Positions 25,358 to 33,553 of a DNA stretch of 64,000 bases are shown here, in pieces. This DNA comes from Allobosea sp. WAO (lineage in GTDB: Bacteria > Pseudomonadota > Alphaproteobacteria > Rhizobiales > Beijerinckiaceae), in assembly GCF_001509835.1 (NCBI RefSeq), contig NZ_JXTJ01000003.1, positions 558,001 to 622,000 on the forward strand, in the 5' to 3' direction. The notes under the pieces are model-generated. The model was not told the origin of the DNA and made no database searches. It saw only the letters and a list, made by a program, of their open reading frames with translations. A program made the translations under genes and the position numbers. Each line of letters opens with the position of its first letter. The stretch's first letter is position 1.

Positions 25358-26602
25358 ATGAAGGTCATCATCGTTGGCGGCGGCATTGGCGGCCTCTCCT
25401 TGGCGCTAATGCTGCACGCACGGGGCATCGCGGCGACGGTCTACGAGCAGTCCAGCGAGATCCGGGAGGTCGGCGTCGGCATCAATACGCTGCCGCACGC
25501 CATTCGCGAGCTCGCCGAGCTCGGTCTGCTGCCGGCTCTCGACGCCGTCGCGATCCGCACGCGCGAACTCGTCTACATGAACCGCTTCGGCCAGGCTGTC
25601 TGGCGCGAGCTGCGCGGCCTGCATGCGGGTGCGCCGGTCCCGCAATTCTCGATCCATCGCGGCCGGCTCCAGGGCGTGATCAGAGACGCGGTGGTCGAGC
25701 GGCTCGGACCCGACGCGCTGCGCTGCGGCCGTCGGCTACAGGGCTTCTCGCAGGATGAGGGCGGTGTCACCGCGCATTTCACCGATTCCCGCCGCGGCGA
25801 GGGCGGGGAGACGGCGCGGGCCGATCTGATGATCGCGGCTGACGGCATCCATTCCAGCGTCCGCGCACATTACTTCCCAGATCAGGGCGCGCCGCGCTGG
25901 AACGGCGTGCAGATGTGGCGCGGCGCCTGCGACTGGCCCGCATTCCTCGACGGCGAGAGCATGATCATCGCCGGCGGCATGGCCGGCAAGCTCGTGCTCT
26001 ATCCGATCGCGGCGGGGAGCAAGCCGGGCACCCGCCTGACCAATTGGGTCGTCAACATCCGCACCGGCGACCCGGCCAAGCCGCCGCCGAAGGAGGCTTG
26101 GTCGAAGCCCGGCCGGCTCGAGGACGTGCTGCCCTTCGCCCGCCGCTTCACGATACCGGGCGTCGACATCCTCGCCTTGATCCAGGCGACACCCGGCTTC
26201 TGGGACTATCCGATGTGCGACCGCGATCCGCTGCCGCGCTGGACCCATGGGCGCGTGACCCTGCTCGGCGATGCCGCCCATCCGATGTACCCGGTTGGCT
26301 CTAACGGCGCCTCGCAGGCGATCCTTGATGCACGCTGTCTCGCCGACCATCTGGTCCGGGCCGAGCATTCGCGCCAGGCGCTCGCCGCCTATGAGGCGCA
26401 GCGCCTGCCGGCGACCGCCGAGATCGTGGCGATGAACCGGGCCGGCGGCCCGGAGCGCGTCATCGATGCCGTCGAGGAGCTGGCACCGAACGGCTTCGAC
26501 GATGTCGAGCGCGTGCTGTCCTACGCCAAGCGCGAGATGATCGTGAAGACCTATGCCGGCAAGGCGGGCTTCGCGCGGGAACAGCTCGCGCCGCGCCCTT
26601 AA
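25358..26602 (+). CDS. FAD-dependent monooxygenase (salicylate hydroxylase/PhzS-like)
   Basis: This 414-residue class A flavin monooxygenase has an N-terminal dinucleotide-binding motif VGGGIGGLSLALML (about residues 6-19), a central ADLMIAADGIHSSVR segment (the DG motif) and GDAAHPMYPVGSNGASQAI near residues 304-322 that contacts FAD. Such enzymes hydroxylate aromatic rings or open heterocycles using NAD(P)H and oxygen. An 18-bp palindrome at the promoter indicates a dedicated repressor. Its stop codon overlaps that of the converging phosphodiesterase. The substrate is unknown; the shared operator with the ABC importer at 32-33 kb suggests a common pathway. Confidence 0.87.
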   Translation: MKVIIVGGGIGGLSLALMLHARGIAATVYEQSSEIREVGVGINTLPHAIRELAELGLLPALDAVAIRTRELVYMNRFGQAVWRELRGLHAGAPVPQFSIHRGRLQGVIRDAVVERLGPDALRCGRRLQGFSQDEGGVTAHFTDSRRGEGGETARADLMIAADGIHSSVRAHYFPDQGAPRWNGVQMWRGACDWPAFLDGESMIIAGGMAGKLVLYPIAAGSKPGTRLTNWVVNIRTGDPAKPPPKEAWSKPGRLEDVLPFARRFTIPGVDILALIQATPGFWDYPMCDRDPLPRWTHGRVTLLGDAAHPMYPVGSNGASQAILDARCLADHLVRAEHSRQALAAYEAQRLPATAEIVAMNRAGGPERVIDAVEELAPNGFDDVERVLSYAKREMIVKTYAGKAGFAREQLAPRP

Positions 26603-27579
26603 GGCGTCGGCGCCTTCACCAGAGGTGCGATCTTGTCGATCCGGTTAGTCCAGATGCCGGGCAGCGGCTGGCGCAGGCCTGCAAGGTCCTCGGCCCTGTC
26701 GATCCCGGTCGAGACCTCGCCGCCGACCAGCGGCCCGGCGACGATGACCTCGCTGCCGACAGCGCGCATGCGCGCCGTGAAGCGCTCCGGCCAGCCCCAG
26801 AGCCATTTGGTGTAGTTCGACGGGATGAGCAGCAATTGCTTCTCACAATCCTTCGGCGTGAGCCCGGCCCAGCCCATGGCGAGATAGCGCACGAGGCAGC
26901 GCTTCTCGGCCTGCGCCGACATGGTGACGAGCGAGGGCAGGGCCTCGCGCAAGGCCGCGACAGGCGGCTCGCCGCCATAGACCATCAGCCGGGCGAGCCG
27001 CTCCGGCGGCAACTGCGAAAGCCCCTGCGTGAGGCTGCGCCCTTCCTGCGGGTCGCGACTCTTGACGTTGATGAGCAGGCGCTGGTCCGGGAAGCGGGCG
27101 AGCACCTCGTCGAGCGAGGGCATCAGCCCGACGCCTTGACCGCGAAAGGGGAAGCTCTTGCCGCCATCGGCGGTGTAGCCATGGCCGATGTCGAGCACCT
27201 TCAGCTCGGCCATCGTCTTGTCGCGTGTCGTGCCGGAGCCGTTGGTGCGGCACTCCAGTGTCCAGTCGTGGAACACCGCGAACTGCCCGTCGCGCGTCGG
27301 GTGGACGTCGATCTCGACGATGTCGGCGCCAGCGGCGAAGGCTGCCTCCATCGAGGCGATGGTGTTCTCGATATAGCGATGCTCCGGCGGGTCGATCCGC
27401 GCCGCTGTGCAGGTCGCTGCGGTGATGCCCTCGGCCGAATAGGTCTGGGCCAGGCCGCGATGGGCGAGCAGCACCGGTCGTTCGGTCAGCTTCGGTGCCA
27501 GCAAGGAGCTGTTCTGGAAGGCGGCGAGCCCGGCGATCAGGCCAAGCGCCAGAAGCACGTATAGCGCGAATCGTTTCAT
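26599..27579 (-). CDS. Glycerophosphodiester phosphodiesterase family protein
   Basis: This 326-residue GDPD-type TIM-barrel enzyme has an N-terminal signal or anchor (ALYVLLALGLIAGLAAF). The catalytic and metal-site motifs are seen in order: AHRGL, EIDVHPTRDG, VFHDWTL and INVKS. It would cleave glycerophosphodiesters to glycerol-3-phosphate and an alcohol in the periplasm. Compared with short GDPDs it has an insertion between the AHRGL and IENT motifs (TYSAEGITAATCTAARIDPP). It overlaps the monooxygenase end by 4 bases tail to tail. Confidence 0.87.
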   Translation of the reverse strand: MKRFALYVLLALGLIAGLAAFQNSSLLAPKLTERPVLLAHRGLAQTYSAEGITAATCTAARIDPPEHRYIENTIASMEAAFAAGADIVEIDVHPTRDGQFAVFHDWTLECRTNGSGTTRDKTMAELKVLDIGHGYTADGGKSFPFRGQGVGLMPSLDEVLARFPDQRLLINVKSRDPQEGRSLTQGLSQLPPERLARLMVYGGEPPVAALREALPSLVTMSAQAEKRCLVRYLAMGWAGLTPKDCEKQLLLIPSNYTKWLWGWPERFTARMRAVGSEVIVAGPLVGGEVSTGIDRAEDLAGLRQPLPGIWTNRIDKIAPLVKAPTP

Positions 27580-27633
27580 GATTTCCTCCTCCGCGCGATG
27601 TCGGGGAGGAAGCGGGCGGAATTTCGGCTGGAT

Positions 27634-28008
27634 TCAGCCTGCTTCGGTCAGCTGGGCGATGCGCGCCCTCAGCACGGAATTTTCCTGCTCGAGCTGCTTA
27701 AGCCGGCGCTGCAGATCGAGCGGAGCAGGCGCGTCATCCGTCTTGGCGGGCCTGGTGAATTCGACGCCCTGGCGTGCTCCGTCGCGCCAGCGCGCCCGCG
27801 CCATGCGGCTCTCGCGCTTGAGCGGAAAGTACAATTCGAACAGCTCGGGCGTCGCGATCGCGTCGGAAAGGACGAGCAGCGCGCCCTGCTCGGACAGGTT
27901 CCTGACCGTGCAATCCAGCGTCGACTGGCGCTGGTTGAAGATGATCTGGGCGCCGATCAGGGTGCGGTTGCGGGCGTGCTGGCGGCGTTCGGTGGTCGCG
28001 ACAGGCAT
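27634..28008 (-). CDS. PilZ-domain protein with C-terminal coiled coil
   Basis: This 124-residue protein contains a PilZ domain, the usual c-di-GMP receptor: the N-terminal arginine motif (ERRQHARNR) and NLSEQGALL, a [D/N]xSxxG-type motif, are both present. The last 25 residues (LQRRLKQLEQENSVLRARIAQL) form a leucine-zipper-like coiled coil, implying dimerisation or a partner. The ATG at 28008 (MPVATTERR) is preferred over 28062 because PilZ proteins begin close to the Arg motif. A complete CtrA-type box lies about 57 bases upstream, suggesting cell-cycle control. Confidence 0.83.
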   Translation of the reverse strand: MPVATTERRQHARNRTLIGAQIIFNQRQSTLDCTVRNLSEQGALLVLSDAIATPELFELYFPLKRESRMARARWRDGARQGVEFTRPAKTDDAPAPLDLQRRLKQLEQENSVLRARIAQLTEAG

Positions 28009-28054
28009 GGGCCGGGCCTCTGATGGAGCCCGTAGCATGCACCAGAATGCCGTT

Positions 28055-28092
28055 CCCGGCACGCTTAACCCTTGGTTAACCCTAATGCCGGG
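28055..28092 (-). promoter_or_regulatory. CtrA-type box nested in a hairpin upstream of the PilZ gene
   Basis: TTAACCCTTGGTTAAC at 28065-28080 is an exact match to the CtrA consensus TTAA-N7-TTAAC. It is itself a TTAACC/GGTTAA palindrome and is enclosed by CCCGGCA (28055-28061) and TGCCGGG (28086-28092). The outer stem, lying 15 bases after the cupin stop, could additionally act as the 3' hairpin of the ABC importer operon. Confidence 0.65.
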
Positions 28093-28107
28093 ACCGTAAC
28101 GACGACC

Positions 28108-28566
28108 TCAGCCGGCATCCGGGGGAGGCGGCAGGAAGTCGATCTCGTAGCGCGCCGCGAGCGCCACCACTTCGGCCGGGTTCTGCTCCTTCATCGAATG
28201 GATCGCCCAGAACAGGTCGTAGAGCCGGCCGGTCGGCGCGACCCAGAACAGGCACTTCACCGGCGCATCGCTCTTGTTGAACAGCCCGTGCGGAACGTTG
28301 CGCGGCAGCCGGATCAGATCGCCCGGCAGCGCATGCGATTCATGGCCGTCGAGCACCAGGTCGAGCCGGCCCTCCAGCATGTAGATGAACTCGTCCTGGG
28401 TCGGATGGATGTGCGGTGGCACGAAGGTGCCGGGCGGGAAGATGGCGTGCCAGGAAAAGCTGTCCTCGCTCAGCGTCTTCGGCACATAGGTCTGGCCCAG
28501 AATGCTCCAGGTGATCGCGTCGATGCCCTCATTGGCGCGCGTCACGCCGGCGGTCAGCGGCTTCAT
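28108..28566 (-). CDS. Cupin-domain protein
   Basis: This 152-residue single-cupin protein has the metal-site motifs clearly present: PPHIHPTQDEFIYMLEG (cupin motif 1) and PRNVPHGLFNK (motif 2). It is the last gene of the branched-chain-type ABC importer operon, 15 bases after the second ATPase gene. Small cupins in such positions can be isomerases, dioxygenases or ligand sensors, so I assign no reaction. Its inclusion in the operon suggests that it handles the transported compound. Confidence 0.85.
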   Translation of the reverse strand: MKPLTAGVTRANEGIDAITWSILGQTYVPKTLSEDSFSWHAIFPPGTFVPPHIHPTQDEFIYMLEGRLDLVLDGHESHALPGDLIRLPRNVPHGLFNKSDAPVKCLFWVAPTGRLYDLFWAIHSMKEQNPAEVVALAARYEIDFLPPPPDAG

Positions 28567-28581
28567 CTCGTTCCCTCCCGT

Positions 28582-29280
28582 TTACAGATTCAGGAAGCGG
28601 TCCTTGACCGCGCTATCGCTGCGCAAGTCATCGCTCGAGCCGCGCCAGACGACGCGCCCCTTCTCCAGCACGATATGCCGGTCGGCGATCTTCGCCAGCG
28701 CATCGACATTCTTGTCGATCACCAGGATCGACTCGCCTTCCGCCTTCAACGCCGAAAGGCAGGCCCAGATCTCCTGGCGGATGATCGGCGCGAGCCCCTC
28801 GGTCGCCTCGTCGAGAATGACGAGCTTCGGATTGGTCATCAAGGCGCGGCCGATCGCCAGCATCTGCTGTTCGCCGCCGGAGAGCTGGTTGCCGCGGTTG
28901 GCGCGGCGTTCCCTCAGCCGCGGCAGGAAGCCGTAGATCCGCTCCAGCGTCCAGCGCGGCTGGCCGAAACGGCTGGCCGCCGTCGCGATCAGGTTCTCCT
29001 CGACCGACAGCGTCGGAAAGATCTGGCGGCCTTCCGGCACCAGGCCGATGCCGGCCTGCGCGAGGCGGAAGGGCGCACTGCCGGTGAGGTCGACGCCGCC
29101 GAAGCTGACGCGGCCGGCCTTCGGCCGGATCAGGCCCATGATCGAGCGGATCGTCGTCGTCTTGCCCATGCCGTTGCGGCCGAGCAGGGTCACGACCTCG
29201 CCGGCGCCGACCGAAAGATCGACGCCGAACAGGATCTGCGCCTCGCCATAGCCGGCATCGAGGTTCTCGACCGTCAGCAC
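28582..29280 (-). CDS. livF: Branched-chain-type ABC transporter ATPase LivF
   Basis: This 232-residue ATPase has Walker A GRNGMGKTT, signature LSGGEQQMLAIGRAL and Walker B LVILDEATEGLAP. The GLAP ending and length are those of LivF. It is 3 bases from livG. Although LivF-type ATPases are named for leucine transport, operons of this type also import aromatic acids, amides and urea. Confidence 0.93.
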   Translation of the reverse strand: MLTVENLDAGYGEAQILFGVDLSVGAGEVVTLLGRNGMGKTTTIRSIMGLIRPKAGRVSFGGVDLTGSAPFRLAQAGIGLVPEGRQIFPTLSVEENLIATAASRFGQPRWTLERIYGFLPRLRERRANRGNQLSGGEQQMLAIGRALMTNPKLVILDEATEGLAPIIRQEIWACLSALKAEGESILVIDKNVDALAKIADRHIVLEKGRVVWRGSSDDLRSDSAVKDRFLNL

Positions 29281-29283
29281 GGT

Positions 29284-30033
29284 TCAGCCCTCCTCGCCGA
29301 GATAGGCTTCGCGCACGGCCGCGTCGGCCCGGACGGCGGCCGGCTCGCCCGAGGCGATGACGCGGCCATAGACCAGCACGCTGACCTTGTCGGCGAGCGC
29401 GAACACCGCCGCCATGTCGTGCTCGACCAGGAGCATGGCATAGCGGCCCTTCAGGCTGGAAAGCAGCTCGATCAATCGCTCGCCTTCCTCCCGGCCGACC
29501 CCGGCCAGCGGCTCGTCGAGCAGGATCGCGGTCGGTTCCAGGGCCAGCGCCATGGCGAGCTCGAGCGCCCGCTTCTCGCCATGCGAGAGACGGCCGGCGG
29601 GAACCTCGGCGCGGTCCGCGAGGCCGACCGCTTCGAGTGCCGCTAGGGCAGGGCGGTTCAGGGCCGCGTCGCGCGCCGCATTGCGGAACAGCGAGAGCGG
29701 ATGAGCCGCCCTGGCCTGTACGCCGAGCGCCACGTTCTCAAGCACGGAGAGCGAGGCGATGGTCGAGGTGATCTGGAAGGTGCGAGCAAGGCCGCGCCGC
29801 GCCCGCTTCTCCGGTGTCAGCGCCGAGATGTCTTCGCCGCGGAAGCGGATCGCGCCGCTGTCGGGCTTGAGCATGCCGGAGATCTGGTGAACGAGCGTGG
29901 TCTTGCCGGCACCATTGGGGCCGATCAGCGCATGCAGTTCGCCGGGTGCCACGGAGAGACTGACATCGTCGGTGACCTTGAGGGCGCCGAAGGATTTGCG
30001 CACGGCTTCGAGAATGAGGACGGGCTCGCTCAT
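29284..30033 (-). CDS. livG: Branched-chain-type ABC transporter ATPase LivG
   Basis: This 249-residue ATPase has Walker A GPNGAGKTT, a Q-loop RTFQITSTIA, signature LSHGEKRALELAMAL (the LSHG form usual in LivG) and Walker B AILLDEPLAGV. The ATG at 30033 overlaps the stop of livM (ATGA) and gives a normal N-terminus (MSEPVLILEAVRKSFG); the longer frame runs into livM. Confidence 0.93.
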   Translation of the reverse strand: MSEPVLILEAVRKSFGALKVTDDVSLSVAPGELHALIGPNGAGKTTLVHQISGMLKPDSGAIRFRGEDISALTPEKRARRGLARTFQITSTIASLSVLENVALGVQARAAHPLSLFRNAARDAALNRPALAALEAVGLADRAEVPAGRLSHGEKRALELAMALALEPTAILLDEPLAGVGREEGERLIELLSSLKGRYAMLLVEHDMAAVFALADKVSVLVYGRVIASGEPAAVRADAAVREAYLGEEG

Positions 30034-31025
30034 GCGCCACCACCCCCACCCAGCTTGCGTATCATGCCGACGATGCCGCCACGGGTAAACAGCACGAAGA
30101 GCACGATCATCGGGCCGAAGATCACGCGCCAATGCTCGGTCAGGTGCGAGAGCGCGTCCTCGGCGATGAGATAGGCGATGGCGCCGATGATCGCGCCATG
30201 CAGCGAGCCGACGCCGCCGAGCACGGTCATGAAGATCAGTTCGCCCGAGCGCTGCCAGGACATGAAGGCCGGGCTGACGAAATCGGTGTGGTTGGCGAGG
30301 AAGAAGCCGGCGATGCCGGCGACCATGCCGCTGATCACATAGGCGATGAGGCGGATGCGGGTGACGTCGAAGCCGGTGACCGAGACCCGCACTGGGTTCT
30401 CGCGCGCCGCCCGCAGGATGCGCCCGAAGCGCGAGGCGACGAGGATGCGGACCAGCACATAGCAGCCGGCGAGGGCGGCGAGGACGCAGTAGAAGAAGCC
30501 CGTGCGCGTCGAGAACAGGTCGAGACCGGCAACCGTGCTCTTCTCGTAAAGCGTCAGCCCGTCATCGCCGCCATAGGCCGAGAGCGCCTGCGCCAGGAAA
30601 TAGACCATCTGGCCGAAGGCGAGGGTGATCATGATGAAGGTGACGCCGCGGGTGCGCAGGCAGATCGCGCCGGTGACCGCGGCGAACAGGGCGCAGATGC
30701 CGAGCACGACCGGCAGGATCAGCAGCGCCTCGGCCCGGCCCTCCGTGATCATGATGCCGGTGACATAGGCGCCGATGCCGAGGAAGGCGGCATGGCCGAA
30801 CGAGACGAGGCCGCCGACGCCGAGGATGAGGTCGAGCGAGAGCGCCGCGATCGCGAAGATCATCGCCCGCGTCAGCAGAGCGAGCCAGCCAGCTGGCATG
30901 CCGAGGCTGACAGCGAGCGGCGCCAGCGCCAGCAGGCCGAAGAGCAGGATAGGCAGCAGCAGCCGGATGTGCCGGCGCGGCGCCGGGGCGGCCGCCGTCT
31001 CCGCCAGGGCCGGCGCGGTGCTCAT
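30030..31025 (-). CDS. livM: Branched-chain-type ABC transporter permease LivM
   Basis: This 331-residue permease has about nine to ten membrane segments, with the LivM-type stretches LDLILGVGGLVSFGHAAFLGIGAY and a cytoplasmic loop FGRILRAARENPVRVSVTGFD. The start at 31025 overlaps the livH stop by the ATGA arrangement. The much longer open frame to 31976 is out of phase with livH and is not coding. Confidence 0.93.
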   Translation of the reverse strand: MSTAPALAETAAAPAPRRHIRLLLPILLFGLLALAPLAVSLGMPAGWLALLTRAMIFAIAALSLDLILGVGGLVSFGHAAFLGIGAYVTGIMITEGRAEALLILPVVLGICALFAAVTGAICLRTRGVTFIMITLAFGQMVYFLAQALSAYGGDDGLTLYEKSTVAGLDLFSTRTGFFYCVLAALAGCYVLVRILVASRFGRILRAARENPVRVSVTGFDVTRIRLIAYVISGMVAGIAGFFLANHTDFVSPAFMSWQRSGELIFMTVLGGVGSLHGAIIGAIAYLIAEDALSHLTEHWRVIFGPMIVLFVLFTRGGIVGMIRKLGGGGGA

Positions 31026-31948
31026 GTGCGGCCCCGCGAGGGCAGGAGCCCCTCTGGCCTCAGGAACAGCACCACCGCCATCAAAAGGTAGATCAGCATG
31101 GAGGAGAGCGCGGCACCGGTGGCACGGGCCGAGGGCGCGCTCATGAACAGGCGCAGCAGATCGTTCATGAAGGAGCGGCCGAGCGTGTCGACGAGGCCGA
31201 CGATCAGGGCCGCGACGAAGGCGCCGCGGATCGAGCCGATGCCGCCTATGACGATGACGACGAAGGCGAGGATCAGGACAGTGTCGCCCATGCCGGGCTC
31301 GACCGAGAGGATCGGCGCCGCCATCGCTCCCGCGAAACCGGCCAGCATGGTACCGAAGGCGAAGACGATCATGAACAGCTTGCGGATGTCGACGCCGAGC
31401 GCCGAGACCATCGGCGCGTTCGAGGCGCCGGCGCGCAGCAGCATGCCGGTGCGGGTGCGGTCGACGACGAACCAGAGCAGGAGCCCGACCGCGAGGCCCG
31501 CGCCGATCAGCGCGAAGCGGTAGGTCGGGTAGAGAATGCCGTCGATCAGCGCGACATTGCCCGAGAGGAACTCCGGCACCGGCACTGAGAGCGGCGCGGC
31601 GCCCCAGATGATCTTGACGCCCTGGTTGAGCAGCAGGATCAGGCCGAAGGTCGCCAGCACCTGATCGAGATGGTCTCGTTCGTACAGATGTCGGAAGACG
31701 AGGAATTCGAGCGCCAGCCCGAAGGCGAGCGCCGCCGCGAGCGCGAGTATAAGCCCCAGGACGAAGGAGCCGGTCAGCGCGACGAAGGTCACTGCCAGAT
31801 AGGCGCCGAGCATATACTGCACGCCATGCGCCAGGTTGATGAAGTCCATCACGCCGAAGACGAGGGTCAGCCCTGCCGCCACCAGGAACAGCAGGATGCC
31901 GAACTGCAGCCCGTTCAGGATCTGGACTAGGAGAAGGCCGGTGGTCAT
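31022..31948 (-). CDS. livH: Branched-chain-type ABC transporter permease LivH
   Basis: This 308-residue permease has the LivH hallmark near its N-terminus (GLTLVFGVMDFINLAHGVQYMLGAY) and the EAA-like loop GASNAPMVSALGVDIRKLFM. The ATG at 31948 is chosen over an upstream TTG at 31960. It is translationally coupled to livM. A palindromic element fills the gap to the binding-protein gene upstream. Confidence 0.93.
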   Translation of the reverse strand: MTTGLLLVQILNGLQFGILLFLVAAGLTLVFGVMDFINLAHGVQYMLGAYLAVTFVALTGSFVLGLILALAAALAFGLALEFLVFRHLYERDHLDQVLATFGLILLLNQGVKIIWGAAPLSVPVPEFLSGNVALIDGILYPTYRFALIGAGLAVGLLLWFVVDRTRTGMLLRAGASNAPMVSALGVDIRKLFMIVFAFGTMLAGFAGAMAAPILSVEPGMGDTVLILAFVVIVIGGIGSIRGAFVAALIVGLVDTLGRSFMNDLLRLFMSAPSARATGAALSSMLIYLLMAVVLFLRPEGLLPSRGRT

Positions 31949-31984
31949 GCGCTTGCGCAACTCGGCTTAAGAACAACAGACGCC

Positions 31985-32084
31985 GTCATCCCGGCCGCAG
32001 CGAAGCGGAGGGCCGGGATCCATGCCTGAACATCGGTCGGTCTGGCATGGATCCCGGGTCGGGCTGAAGCCCGCCCGGGATGAC
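31985..32084. repeat. Dispersed palindromic intergenic element, copy C
   Basis: It begins GTCATCCCGGCCGCAGCGAA and ends CCCGGGATGAC. It contains inner complementary arms GGATCCATGCC...GGCATGGATCC, which make one long cruciform-like hairpin. It lies inside the importer operon, between the binding-protein gene and livH, where such elements often stabilise or separate the upstream message. Confidence 0.8.
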
Positions 32085-32113
32085 CATTCAGGTCGCGATG
32101 AAGGACGAAAGCG

Positions 32114-33283
32114 TCACTTCAGCGCGCAATCCTTGGCGTGCGGGTCGGCATAGTCCGAGAACACCTTCTGCGCGATCTCGGTCTGGAACTTGCCGTCCGG
32201 CCGCTTGGCGACCTTGACCAGGTAGAAGTCCTGGATCGGGTAGCCATTGGTGTTGAACTTGAAGTTGCCCCGCAGCGAGGTGAAGTCCGCCTTCTTGATC
32301 GCGGCCCGCAGCTTGTCCTTGTCGCCGGTGCCGCCGGCCGCCTTCACGGCGGAATCGATCAGCTGTGCCGCGTCGAAAGCCTGCTGGGCATAGGAGCCCG
32401 GGACGATCTTGTAGGCGGCCTCATAGGCCGTGACGAACTTCTTCGTCTGCGGATTGTCCATGTTCGGCGCCCAGGTCATGCCGCCGAACATGCCGACCGC
32501 CGCGTCCTGCTGAGCCGGCAGGGTCGATTCATCGACCGTGAAGGCGGAGAGGAAGGGCACCTTGCCGGTGAGGCCGGCCTGCGACCACTGCTTGACGAAG
32601 TTGACGCCGAGGCCGCCGGGCAGGAAGGCGAAGACCACGTCGGGCTTGGCCGAGGCGATCTTGGCAAGCTCGGCTGAGAAATCGAGCGAGGTCAGCGGGA
32701 CATAGACCTCGTCGAGGACCTCGCCCTTGAAATAGCGCTTGAAGCCGGCGAGCGAGTCCTTACCCGCCTGGTAGTTCGGCGCGATGATGTAGGCCTTCTT
32801 GTAGTTCTGGTCCTGCGCGTACTTGCCCAGCACCTCGTGGACCTGGTCGTTCTGGTACGAGGTCACGAAGAAGTTCTGGTGGCAGGCCTTGCCGGCCATG
32901 GTGGACGGGCCGGCGTTCGGGCTGATCAGGATCGCGCCGGAATCCAGCACCGGCTTCGCGATCGCGCCGAGGATGTTCGAGAACACCGGGCCGACGACGA
33001 AGTCGACCTTGCCGCCCTCGACGAAGCTGCGGACCTTGCCGACTGCGACATCGGGCTTCAGTTCGTCGTCGATGATGGTGATCTGCACCGGCACGCCGCC
33101 GAGCTTGCCGCCATTCTGGTCGACCGCGAGCTGGAAGCCGTCGCGAACCTGCTGGCCGAGCGCCGCCGCGGGGCCGGTCAGCACGCTGACCACGCCGATC
33201 TTCAAGGGTTCCTGTGCCTGGGCGGTAGCGAGCCCGAGCGCAAGCAGGCCGGCGCCAAGCGACAGAGTGAATTTGAGCGTCAT
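32114..33283 (-). CDS. Branched-chain-type ABC transporter substrate-binding protein
   Basis: This 389-residue periplasmic binding protein of the LivK / Peripla_BP_6 family has a Sec signal peptide (FTLSLGAGLLALGLATAQAQ) and the opening IGVVSVLTGPAAALGQQVRDG. The pattern GKACHQNFFVTSYQNDQ and the C-terminal cysteine (KDCALK) resemble binding proteins of the subgroup that serves aromatic acids in Rhodopseudomonas-like bacteria; this is a recollection, not a test. It leads an operon with livH, livM, livG, livF and a cupin. A HindIII-centred operator-like sequence lies about 80 bases upstream. Confidence 0.88.
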   Translation of the reverse strand: MTLKFTLSLGAGLLALGLATAQAQEPLKIGVVSVLTGPAAALGQQVRDGFQLAVDQNGGKLGGVPVQITIIDDELKPDVAVGKVRSFVEGGKVDFVVGPVFSNILGAIAKPVLDSGAILISPNAGPSTMAGKACHQNFFVTSYQNDQVHEVLGKYAQDQNYKKAYIIAPNYQAGKDSLAGFKRYFKGEVLDEVYVPLTSLDFSAELAKIASAKPDVVFAFLPGGLGVNFVKQWSQAGLTGKVPFLSAFTVDESTLPAQQDAAVGMFGGMTWAPNMDNPQTKKFVTAYEAAYKIVPGSYAQQAFDAAQLIDSAVKAAGGTGDKDKLRAAIKKADFTSLRGNFKFNTNGYPIQDFYLVKVAKRPDGKFQTEIAQKVFSDYADPHAKDCALK

Positions 33284-33360
33284 GTCTGAAGTCCTCCCGG
33301 GACGTGCCAGATGCGGCCGCCGGCAGGGTTCCCCATCCCCGTCCAGGCGGTGTCGCAGTC

Positions 33361-33384
33361 ATATTGTTTCAAGCTTAAAATATC
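33361..33384 (-). promoter_or_regulatory. HindIII-centred imperfect palindrome upstream of the importer operon
   Basis: The reverse strand reads TTTTAAGCTTGAAAC around the same core as the perfect palindrome at 25320-25337, within an AT-rich island (ATATTG...ATATC) in otherwise GC-rich DNA. It lies about 80-100 bases upstream of the binding-protein start, a plausible promoter position. Confidence 0.5.
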
Positions 33385-33429
33385 TGCAAGGGGGTTCCTG
33401 CGGGTAATTTTGGTGCGTGGACGGAGGGC

Positions 33430-33537
33430 GTCATTCTCGGGCGCAGCGAAGCGCAGAACCGGGAATCTCTGGACGGGAAGGCGCTGTACGGCGCCTCCTT
33501 CGGCAAGAGATGCTCGGGTCAAGCCCGAGCATGACGC
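33430..33537. repeat. Dispersed palindromic intergenic element, copy D
   Basis: It starts GTCATTCTCGGGCGCAGCGA and ends with the hairpin ATGCTCGGGTCAAGCCCGAGCAT followed by GAC. It fills the gap between the start region of the importer operon and the 3' end of the BMP-family gene. Confidence 0.75.
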
Positions 33538-33553
33538 CAACTCGATAGCCGCC

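Noticed and set aside
28072..29646. 524-codon plus-strand frame over the cupin and livF genes
   Set aside because: It is a shadow of genes with cupin and ABC signatures; there is no independent start context or motifs.
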